Shown: piece by piece, positions 17,304 to 24,878 of the stretch
Position numbering within the stretch: position 1 is the first letter of the stretch
Layout of the letters: the number at the start of each line of letters is the position of its first letter
Source of the DNA: an uncultured Acetobacteraceae bacterium
Lineage (GTDB): Bacteria; Pseudomonadota; Alphaproteobacteria; Acetobacterales; Acetobacteraceae
DNA length: 41,319 nt
NCBI GenBank assembly: GCA_937873205.1
Contig: CALMVO010000117.1
Span: 1-41,319, forward strand
Reading direction: 5' to 3'
Translations under genes and position numbers: made by a program
Notes under the pieces: model-generated
What the model saw: the letters and a program-made list of their open reading frames with translations, nothing else
Database searches by the model: none
Told to the model about the DNA's origin: nothing

Positions 17304-18746
17304 TTAAACCGCGATCACGCGATCATAGAGTTCAAGATGTTGTTCCAGTACCTCTTGCGCGGTCGGCGGTGGCCTCACCCCGGCGGTCAGCGACGCCAGC
17401 TTGCCGGGGTTGGTGGCGAGATCCGCCAGCACCTCGGCGAGGCTCGCCGGACGGCTGACCTCGAAGTGCAACCCATTGACCCCATGCGTGATCTTCTCCG
17501 CCATGCCGCCGATGTTGGAGCAGATCACAGGCTTGCCGTTGGTGAACGCTTCCTGAATCACGACCGGCGAGTTCTCCCACCAGGTCGATGGGATGATCAT
17601 CGCGTCGATCCGCTGCATCAGCGTGTTGACCTGCGAATTATCGTAGGCGCCGTGGAACACGACGTTCTCGCCCGCCTCCTCGAGCGCCTCCTCGACCACC
17701 TTCTGGAACTCGAGCGGCTGGCTCGAATAATCGCCGTAGATCTCGATGACGACGTTCCTGATCCCGAGGTCGGTCAAGCGCCGCGCCGCATCCATCAGCA
17801 CCGTGATGCCCTTGAGCGGCGACATCTGACCGAAGAAACCAAAGTTCAGCGAGGGCAGGGCAGCACCCGTCGCCGCTGCGTCTTCGGCGCCGTCCGCCAG
17901 CGACACCTCATCGCCGCCGAGGCGCTTTGCCGATGCCGTACGCGACGGCTTCGGCTTGAAGGCCAGCTTGGCCACCTCGACCGGCGGCGGCAACACCGCC
18001 GGCGGCACCCAGGCATCGGCGGTGCTGCCGTCGCGCTCGGGCGGCATGTTCTCCAGCACGGCCAGCTTCGACGCCGGCAGCCCCCAGTTGCGGAACCGCT
18101 CTGCCAGGAAGTGGCTCGGCGAGATGAACAGGTCGACATCATCGAAGAACATCTGCAGGTAGCGCTTGCGGAGAAAGAAGTCGCGCTCGCCATGCTGTGG
18201 AAAACAGGCTGCGCAGGCCGCGTAGCTGTCCTTCTCGCAGAGCCTGAAAGTCTTGGTCTTCATCATCTGGCCATGATGGTTGCAAATGGCCAGGTACTCG
18301 TGGAGGCTGAGCACGATCCGAGTCTTTGGCCAGCCACGCCGGATCGCCGCGAACATCTCAACGCCGAAACGCACGAAATGGTGCGAGTGCACGATGTCCG
18401 GCTTCAGCTCGGCGACCAGCTCCTCGATAACCTTGGGAAATTGCGGGTCGGGGTTCGCGAACTTGAAGTAGTCGAAGGCGGCGTTCGGGTGATAAACGTA
18501 GTCGTCCGGCCCATAGGGCTGCGTCAGCGTCGCCCCCAGTCGCACCTCGCTCTTCGGGCTCGAGCAGCCGAGCAGCCAGGCCTTTCCGCCGCGCGCTCGC
18601 AGTTCGCGGAACAGGGTGAACGCCGAGATCTCGGCACCGCCACGGGTGAGCTTCGGATGGCTGTGCGTCATTACCAGCACGCTCGGCAGCGATGGCCGCA
18701 TGGCCCGAACCGGCTCCCCATGCAGCTCGTACGGCGCATCCATCAT
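17304..18746 (-). CDS. Glycosyltransferase family 4, copy A
   Basis: A 480-residue GT-B enzyme that transfers a sugar from a nucleotide donor, probably in the cytoplasm. The N-terminal domain opens VLVMTHSHPKLTRGGAE, the glycine-rich acceptor-side loop. The C-terminal domain has FGFFGQMSPLKG and the E-x7-E motif in WWENSPVVIQEA followed by NGKPVICSNIGGMAEK. Compared with copy B (20628-21890) it carries a low-complexity insertion at about residues 255-300 between the domains. Its ATG overlaps the stop of the upstream GT2 gene by four bases (ATGA), so the two are translationally coupled. The pair GT2-GT4 is repeated directly upstream. Confidence 0.92.
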   Translation of the reverse strand: MMDAPYELHGEPVRAMRPSLPSVLVMTHSHPKLTRGGAEISAFTLFRELRARGGKAWLLGCSSPKSEVRLGATLTQPYGPDDYVYHPNAAFDYFKFANPDPQFPKVIEELVAELKPDIVHSHHFVRFGVEMFAAIRRGWPKTRIVLSLHEYLAICNHHGQMMKTKTFRLCEKDSYAACAACFPQHGERDFFLRKRYLQMFFDDVDLFISPSHFLAERFRNWGLPASKLAVLENMPPERDGSTADAWVPPAVLPPPVEVAKLAFKPKPSRTASAKRLGGDEVSLADGAEDAAATGAALPSLNFGFFGQMSPLKGITVLMDAARRLTDLGIRNVVIEIYGDYSSQPLEFQKVVEEALEEAGENVVFHGAYDNSQVNTLMQRIDAMIIPSTWWENSPVVIQEAFTNGKPVICSNIGGMAEKITHGVNGLHFEVSRPASLAEVLADLATNPGKLASLTAGVRPPPTAQEVLEQHLELYDRVIAV

Positions 18747-20554
18747 TCGGCCGCCCCCGCCAACTCTGCCTTTTTCGCCCTACCTTCCGACTCCCCCTGC
18801 GCCAGCTGCTCCAGCGCCGCCGGCGGCCAGCGTTTCTGGAACCGCCAGGCATTGTAGAGCGTGAGGTTGAGTCGCCAGGAGGATTGCTGGCCGCCCTGCG
18901 ATTGCCGCTCCAGATGGTAGAGCCGGGCGGAGCGATCGACCACGCAGATCCGGCCGCGTTCGCGCGCCTTCAGGCACAGGTCGACATCCTCGAAATCGCC
19001 GATCACGTAGCCCTCGTCGAAGCCGCCGACCTCGCGTGCCAGCGCCATCGGCATCATCAGGCAGGCGCCGGTCACCGCCTCGACCTCCTGCACGCTTTCA
19101 TCCTCGCTTGGGTAGCGGCCTTTGCGCGGATGCAGGCTGAAGTTCCACCCCGCGAATTCCGGCAGGACCTCGAATGCCACGCCCTCGTGCTGGACCGTCT
19201 CGTCCTCGAACACCAGCATTGCGCCAACCACGCCGACCTCCGGTCGCGCGTCGGCGACGGCGACCATGCTGTCCAGCCAGCCGGGCGTCTTTGGGAACAC
19301 GTCGGAGTTCAGGAAGCACACGTAGTCGCCGCGTGCGAGCTTCAGTCCGACATTGTTGGCGGGTGCGTAGCCCACGTTCGAGGCCAGCGTTACCAGCCGG
19401 AAAGGCAGCCTGAACCGCGCGATGCAAGAGGTCGCCAGGGCCTCGGTGGCGCGCAGGATGGTGGGGTCGTCCAACACGTAGATGATTTCATGGTGGCGGC
19501 CGAGCGTGCGCGAGAAGAAGGCTAGCTGCAGCTCCATGAAATCGATCCGGCCATAGAGCGGAACGATGATCGAGCAGCGCGGATGGGCCGGGCTGTCGCC
19601 GAACGTCATCTCCTTGTAGTCGACCGCCTCCATCAGGCGGAAGTCGTTCATCGCCGCGACCGCCGGCCCGAGCACGTGGTCGTAGCCGCGCGCCAACTCG
19701 TCGTAGCGGAGCTCGAGGTTGCTCAGCGTCTCCTTGATGGTGTCGACGCCAGCGCTCCGAACCTGCGCCACGCGCTTGAAGGCGACGTCCCCAAGTCTAC
19801 CCTGCACCTCGAAATAGACGGTCTCGCCAGGCGAGTAGACGTCGCCGACGAAGGCCAGAAAGCCGCACTCGTCGATCAGCCCGCCGAACTGCTTGGAGAA
19901 GCCCTGCCGCACGTCGGCACGCGGGATGCGGATCCAGTGGTCGGTGTCCAGCAGTCGGCTCTCGGCGCCGCACCGTATCCTGATGCTGGCGACGCTCCGG
20001 AACGGGTCTATGAACCAGCCTCGCAGCAGCAGCCCGGCCGGCGGGCATAGGCAGGCGGCATCGAGTTCCAGGAACACCGGCGGCTGCAGGGTGTCGAGCG
20101 TGTCGTGGCCGGCGAAGGTCGGCCGGTTCAGCAGCCGGAGCAGGTGCGCACGACGGCTTGACCGCATCGCGCTGCTGATCAGGCTCTTGGTGCGGGCGAT
20201 GGCCTCGAACTCGGTTGGACGATCGAGCGGCTCGGACGCGGTCAGGCGGAAGCGACGTCCGTCCCGGATCAGGATCGCATCCTGGAATGCATCCGCGCGC
20301 TGCGACACGCCCGGCATGAACAGCAGCACGCCGACGCCGATCTTGCGCACGTCGGGACGCGGGAATACGCAAACGACCGCCTCGCCCTCGACTTTGGTCT
20401 CGCCGAACTCGAGGATGTACGCGGGCGGCTCGTCCCGATCGTCCCACGACAGGTCGATCCAGCCGCCTGCCAGCCAGCCGTCCAGGCTGGCCGAATAGGA
20501 CAGGAAGTCGATGCAGCCGTGGGTTGACTGGGTCGCCGGCGGCATCATCGACAT
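18743..20554 (-). CDS. Glycosyltransferase family 2 with two N-terminal GW modules, copy A
   Basis: A 603-residue protein. Residues about 327-560 are a GT2 catalytic domain: SIIVPLYGRIDF, ASNVGYAPANNVGL, the D-x-D equivalent N416-S-D418, and GDFEDVDLCLKA, followed by LERQSQ. The first 280 residues hold two GW modules. One is at about 12-85 (G31-W32, R-P-D-V at 66-69); the other at about 163-265 (G179-W180, R-A-D-V at 212-215, C230-G-F). A short helical stretch (SNLELRYDELARGY) links them to the catalytic part. The second module and catalytic domain match the copy B protein closely in layout. ATG 20554 is preceded by a weak GGAG. Sugar and acceptor unknown. Confidence 0.9.
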   Translation of the reverse strand: MSMMPPATQSTHGCIDFLSYSASLDGWLAGGWIDLSWDDRDEPPAYILEFGETKVEGEAVVCVFPRPDVRKIGVGVLLFMPGVSQRADAFQDAILIRDGRRFRLTASEPLDRPTEFEAIARTKSLISSAMRSSRRAHLLRLLNRPTFAGHDTLDTLQPPVFLELDAACLCPPAGLLLRGWFIDPFRSVASIRIRCGAESRLLDTDHWIRIPRADVRQGFSKQFGGLIDECGFLAFVGDVYSPGETVYFEVQGRLGDVAFKRVAQVRSAGVDTIKETLSNLELRYDELARGYDHVLGPAVAAMNDFRLMEAVDYKEMTFGDSPAHPRCSIIVPLYGRIDFMELQLAFFSRTLGRHHEIIYVLDDPTILRATEALATSCIARFRLPFRLVTLASNVGYAPANNVGLKLARGDYVCFLNSDVFPKTPGWLDSMVAVADARPEVGVVGAMLVFEDETVQHEGVAFEVLPEFAGWNFSLHPRKGRYPSEDESVQEVEAVTGACLMMPMALAREVGGFDEGYVIGDFEDVDLCLKARERGRICVVDRSARLYHLERQSQGGQQSSWRLNLTLYNAWRFQKRWPPAALEQLAQGESEGRAKKAELAGAAE

Positions 20555-20627
20555 CGCTCGTCACACTCCGGATGCAGCGGCAGGAGCTTACCAAGGCGGT
20601 GCCGGCGATGGAACCGCAAACCCGCCG

Positions 20628-21890
20628 TCATCCCTGCTCCCTGGCCTGGAGCAGGCCGCGGTAGAGCTGCAGGTGGGCGTCAAACGCGTCGTCCTGGCGC
20701 CGCTCGGCCACTCCCCGCAGCAGCGCCTGCCGGAGCTCCGGGTCGGCAGCCAGCGCCTTCAGCACTCCGGCCAGCGCGCGCGCGTCGCCGACGGGGAAAT
20801 GCAGCCCAGTCTGGCCTGATATAACCTTCTCCGCCATCCCGCCGATATCGGAGCAGATCACCGGCCGGCCGTTGCGCAGCGCTTCCTGGATCACGACCGG
20901 TGAGTTCTCCCACCAGACCGATGGCACCAGCACGATGTCGACATCGGCCATCAGCGCATCGACCTCGCTGTTCTCATAGGCGCCCCGGAATACGATGTTG
21001 TCGCCAAATGCCGCGACCTGCGTTCGAAACGTCGAGCGGAACACGGCCGGCTGATTGCTGTCGTCGCCATGCACCGAGAACAGGATGTCGGTGCGGCCCT
21101 CCCGCTCCAGGAGCGTCGCCGCCTCTATCACGACCTCGATGCCCTTCAGCATCGAGATCTGGCCGAAGAAACCGACCCGCAGCGTCGTCAGGTCACCGGG
21201 CGACCGCGGCGGTCGCAACATCGCGGACGTCTTGGCGGTCTCCCGCGCCACGTTCTCGATGACGTCGATACCGTGTTCCGGTAATCCCCACTCGACGTAG
21301 CGTTGCGCCAGGAAATGGCTTGGCGAGACGAACCTGTCGACCCAGCCCATGAAGTGCCTGATATAGACCGTGCGCAGAAAGAAATCCGATGGCTGGACTT
21401 CCGGAAAGCAGCGATTGCATTCGATCGGTCCGGAGCGGCGGCAGAGATTGCCGTCGGGCCTGGTCACCATCTGCCCCTGCTGATGGCAGATCGCCAGCAG
21501 CTCATGCAGCGTCAACACGATCTTCGCGTCCGGAAGCTGTTCGCGTACGCACGCAAATGCCTCGAGGCCGGAGTTCACGTAGTGGTGGAAATGGACGATG
21601 TCCGGCCGCAACGTCCGCAGCAGGAGCCGGAAGTCGCGCGCGAAGCCGGTGTCACGGTTGGCGAACTTGAAATCCTCGAACTCGCCCACTGTGTAGAGGT
21701 AGTCGCGCTCGCTGAACGGCTGGGTGATCGACTGGCCGGCGCGCTGGAACGCGGTGCTGCGCGTGCAGCCCAAATACCAGGCCTCGACGTCGCCGCAGGC
21801 GCGCAGCCGCTCGAACAGCGCATGCGACGCCACCTCGGAGCCGCCATTCTGCACCCGTGGATGACTGTGCGAGGTGATCAGGACCCGCAT
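20628..21890 (-). CDS. Glycosyltransferase family 4, copy B
   Basis: A 420-residue GT-B enzyme, paralogue of the GT4 at 17304-18746. It opens MRVLITSHSHPRVQNGGSE, has VGFFGQISMLKG in the donor domain and the E-x7-E motif in WWENSPVVIQEA, then NGRPVICSDIGGMAEK. Shared inner blocks with copy A include YLGC, HFHHYVNSG / HSHHFVRFG, LHELLAICHQQGQM and the ring of cysteines C-x-x-C-F-P-E. ATG 21890 is chosen because it begins exactly at the first conserved strand; upstream in-frame residues overlap the GT2 gene and look non-coding. The start overlaps the upstream GT2 stop by 13 bases. Confidence 0.92.
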   Translation of the reverse strand: MRVLITSHSHPRVQNGGSEVASHALFERLRACGDVEAWYLGCTRSTAFQRAGQSITQPFSERDYLYTVGEFEDFKFANRDTGFARDFRLLLRTLRPDIVHFHHYVNSGLEAFACVREQLPDAKIVLTLHELLAICHQQGQMVTRPDGNLCRRSGPIECNRCFPEVQPSDFFLRTVYIRHFMGWVDRFVSPSHFLAQRYVEWGLPEHGIDVIENVARETAKTSAMLRPPRSPGDLTTLRVGFFGQISMLKGIEVVIEAATLLEREGRTDILFSVHGDDSNQPAVFRSTFRTQVAAFGDNIVFRGAYENSEVDALMADVDIVLVPSVWWENSPVVIQEALRNGRPVICSDIGGMAEKVISGQTGLHFPVGDARALAGVLKALAADPELRQALLRGVAERRQDDAFDAHLQLYRGLLQAREQG

Positions 21891-23641
21891 GGGCCCCGCT
21901 CGTCCTGCCAATCCTGCCCGGCATCCGCCGAGAGCTGCGCAGCCCAGGCTGCCTGGTGCAGCCACGCGTTGTAGAGGGTAACGTTCGAGCGCCATGCCTC
22001 CGCACCGGAGGCTTGCGACTTGCGCTCCAGATGGATCAGCGACACGCCATGATCGACCGCCACGCTGACGCCGCGCCGGCGCGCGCGCAGGCACAGGTCG
22101 GAATCCTCGAAGTCGCCGATCACGTAGCGCTCGTCAAAACCCTCCAGATCGAGCGCCAGCTGCCGCGACAGTACCATGCAGGCGCCGGTGATCGCGGGAT
22201 GCACGACCAGCCCGCGACCGGGGACCGGCCGGCTCCCCTTGCCGGGATGGACCGGAAACAGCCAATGGCCGAACTCCGGCAGCCGGTCATAGCGCATGCC
22301 CTGGTGCTGGATGGTCCCGTCCTCGAACAGCAGCAGCGGGCCCACGATCCCGAGATCGGGCCGCCCGCGCAGCGTCGCGAGCAGTCGATCCAGCCAATCC
22401 GGCTGCAGACCGAACACGTCCGAGTTCAGGAAGCAGATGTGCCGGCCACGGGCGATGTCGAGCCCAGCGTTGCAGGCCGGCGCGAATCCGACATTCTCGT
22501 TCGGGAGCAGCAGCCGCAGGGGCAGGCCGAAACGCCGGAACAGCGAGTCGGCGAGCCGCAGGACCGCGGCGGCGGCCGGCGGATCATCGACCACGTAGAT
22601 CACTTCGTGCCGTTGGCCGAAGCCGTCCCGCGCCAACAGCGCGACCTGCACTTCGGCATAATCGATCCGGCCGTGGAGCGGCACGATCACGGAGCAGTCC
22701 GGGTTGGTTGGCGGCGCGCCGAAGACGATCTCGCGGTGGGAGCGTGGCCCGGCCAACCGCTCCTGGTTCAGCAGCCGCAGGGCCGGCCCAATGATGTCGA
22801 AGGTCCGCTGCACCTCGTCGTAGCGCGGCGACAGGTTGGAGAGCGTGTTGCGGATCGCGGCCAGGCCGCGCAGCACCGACGGGCGGATCGGCAGGAACCC
22901 GATCTCGCCGCTGGCGACCTCGATCTCGACATAGGCGGCTTCGCCCGGCTCCAGACAATCGGCGAGTGCCACGATGAAGCCGCACGAGACCCTGTGGCTG
23001 CGCAAGGCCGCGCCGTACTTGGCGATCACGTCCGGCCGCTCCGTCCGCACTGCGGCGCCAAGTGCCACCGGCGTCGAGCGCCGTCCGCTGCGCAACCTGA
23101 TCTGCCGGATTCCCCTCGGCGCCTCCAGCAGCCAGCCGTTCAGCAGCATGCCGGACCCGCCATAACGGATCGCCTCGTCGATCTGGAATGCGAGTTGACC
23201 CTCGAACTGCCCCAGCGTGTCGCGGCCGCTGAAGCCGGGCCGCTGCATGACAACCCGGATCCGGTCGCCGTCCGCATCGGCCGATATCAGACGCTGAACC
23301 TGCAGGATGTCGAGAAGCGCGCCGTCGTCGGCGCGGGTCAGCTCGGCGGTGGTCTGCATCGTGACGCTGCCACCGTCGCCACCGACGATCGCCGAGATCA
23401 GCCGTCCCAGCGAGGGGCAGGAACCGGGCACATGCACCAGGACCCCGAAGCCGAGATCGCCTAGATCGTCGCGCAGGACCTGCGCGACCAGTCCCTCCCC
23501 GCCGACGCTGCCGTTCTCGAAGACCAGCGAGACGCCGCATTCGCCGGAGACCGCCTGTCCAGACAGGGGGGGCGCCCAGCCGCATAGCAGCCAGCCTCCG
23601 GTCGACACGGCGTAGCCGTATACGTCGACACAGCCGCTCAC
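21878..23641 (-). CDS. Glycosyltransferase family 2 with two N-terminal GW modules, copy B
   Basis: A 587-residue paralogue of the GT2 at 18743-20554. The catalytic part (about 315-545) has SVIVPLHGRIDY, NENVGFAPACNAGL, N406-S-D408 and GDFEDSDLCLRA. The N-terminal region again has two GW modules: one at about 3-75 (G21-W22, R-D-D-L at 57-60, GFGVLVHV), one at about 155-255 (G169-W170, R-P-D-V at 202-205, C220-G-F). The helical link SNLSPRYDEVQRTF matches copy A. The start is GTG 23641 with no strong ribosome site. Together with the downstream GT4 it forms one of two tandem GT2-GT4 pairs. Confidence 0.9.
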   Translation of the reverse strand: MSGCVDVYGYAVSTGGWLLCGWAPPLSGQAVSGECGVSLVFENGSVGGEGLVAQVLRDDLGDLGFGVLVHVPGSCPSLGRLISAIVGGDGGSVTMQTTAELTRADDGALLDILQVQRLISADADGDRIRVVMQRPGFSGRDTLGQFEGQLAFQIDEAIRYGGSGMLLNGWLLEAPRGIRQIRLRSGRRSTPVALGAAVRTERPDVIAKYGAALRSHRVSCGFIVALADCLEPGEAAYVEIEVASGEIGFLPIRPSVLRGLAAIRNTLSNLSPRYDEVQRTFDIIGPALRLLNQERLAGPRSHREIVFGAPPTNPDCSVIVPLHGRIDYAEVQVALLARDGFGQRHEVIYVVDDPPAAAAVLRLADSLFRRFGLPLRLLLPNENVGFAPACNAGLDIARGRHICFLNSDVFGLQPDWLDRLLATLRGRPDLGIVGPLLLFEDGTIQHQGMRYDRLPEFGHWLFPVHPGKGSRPVPGRGLVVHPAITGACMVLSRQLALDLEGFDERYVIGDFEDSDLCLRARRRGVSVAVDHGVSLIHLERKSQASGAEAWRSNVTLYNAWLHQAAWAAQLSADAGQDWQDERGPCGS

Positions 23642-23753
23642 GCTCGATTGCCCGACAACAGTGCCATGCCTCCGAGACGTCGAGCGGCTATCAACCCGCC
23701 GGCCGGCCGTGCGACCCTAGCAGCCGCCCGCCTATCGTCAACCGCGCCGCTGG

Positions 23754-24755
23754 CTAGGCGGCGTTGCCGTAACCGTTCGGGTTGCGACGACGCCAGGCCA
23801 GGGCACTGGCGACGATATCGTCCAGTTGGGTAAAGCGCGGTGCCCAGCCGGTCTGCGACCGGATCAGTTCGGAGCTTGCCACCAGCACCGCAGGATCGCC
23901 TGGCCGTCGGCCGACGACCCGCATCGGCACGGAGCGCCCGCTCACGCGCTCGACGCTGCGGATCACCTCCAGGACCGAGTTCCCGGTGCCGCTGCCGAGA
24001 TTGTAGGTGACGCTGCCATCCTGCAGCTTGGCGAGTGCCGCCAGGTGGGCCTGCGCCAGGTCCGAGACGTGAACGTAGTCCCGGATGCAGGTCCCATCCG
24101 GCGTCGGGTAGTCGTTGCCGAACACCGTGATCTCCGGCCGCAGCCCGAGTGCCGCATCGATCACCAGCGGGATGAGGTGCGTCTCCGGGCGATGGTCCTC
24201 GCCGGACCGTCCATCGGCATCCGCGCCGGCCGCATTGAAGTAGCGCAGGCAGGCGTAGCGCAGCCTATGGATGCGGTCCGCCCAGTACAGCGTCCGCTCG
24301 ATCATCAGCTTGCTCTCGCCGTAGGGCGAGCCCGGATCGATCCGGGTGGTCTCGGTGATCGGCAGGGTTTCCGGATTGCCGAACAGGGCTGCGGTCGAAG
24401 ACAGGATGAAGCGGCCGACCTTGTGCCGCACGCAGGCGTCGATCAGCCGGATGCCGAGACCGCCGTTTTCCGTGAGATAGTGGAACGGCCGCTGCATGCT
24501 CTCCCCGACCAGGGACAGCGCTGCGAAATGTAGTACACCGTCCCAGCGCCCCCGGCCCAGCGTGGCGTCCAACGTCGTTTCGTCCGCGAGTTCGGCTTCG
24601 ACCAGTTCGACCGAGGTCGGCAGCGCCTCTCGATGACCCTGGCGCAGGTTGTCGTAGACCACCACCTCGTCGCCACGATCGTGCAACGCCCAGACCACGT
24701 GACTGCCCACAAAACCGGCCCCGCCGGTGACAAGAACTCTCACGGGCTGTGTCAT
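23754..24755 (-). CDS. galE: UDP-glucose 4-epimerase
   Basis: Interconverts UDP-glucose and UDP-galactose (or the N-acetyl forms), supplying precursors to the adjacent glycosyltransferases. The 333-residue product has the Rossmann NAD motif VTGGAGFVGSH (about 9-19), catalytic serine/threonine in LSSTAALFG (118-126), and Y145-x3-K149 in the block SPYGESK. The middle RYFNAAGAD and ENHRPETHLIPL-like block (here EDHRPETHLIPL) are typical of GalE. ATG 24755 is used, but AAAGGA touches it directly. An in-frame GTG at 24743 has that site 12 bases upstream and would begin at the conserved strand, so the true start is uncertain by four codons. First gene of the glycan block. Confidence 0.93.
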   Translation of the reverse strand: MTQPVRVLVTGGAGFVGSHVVWALHDRGDEVVVYDNLRQGHREALPTSVELVEAELADETTLDATLGRGRWDGVLHFAALSLVGESMQRPFHYLTENGGLGIRLIDACVRHKVGRFILSSTAALFGNPETLPITETTRIDPGSPYGESKLMIERTLYWADRIHRLRYACLRYFNAAGADADGRSGEDHRPETHLIPLVIDAALGLRPEITVFGNDYPTPDGTCIRDYVHVSDLAQAHLAALAKLQDGSVTYNLGSGTGNSVLEVIRSVERVSGRSVPMRVVGRRPGDPAVLVASSELIRSQTGWAPRFTQLDDIVASALAWRRRNPNGYGNAA

Positions 24756-24878
24756 TCCTTTGGGAGTGAAGCGACTTTGGTTGCCGCATCGCAGCAATAT
24801 GGACGACATCGGCCGGCAGGTCGAGCGCTAGATGCGGGTCCGAGCGACCGGAACTCCTGGGCTTAGCATTCCGCATCG

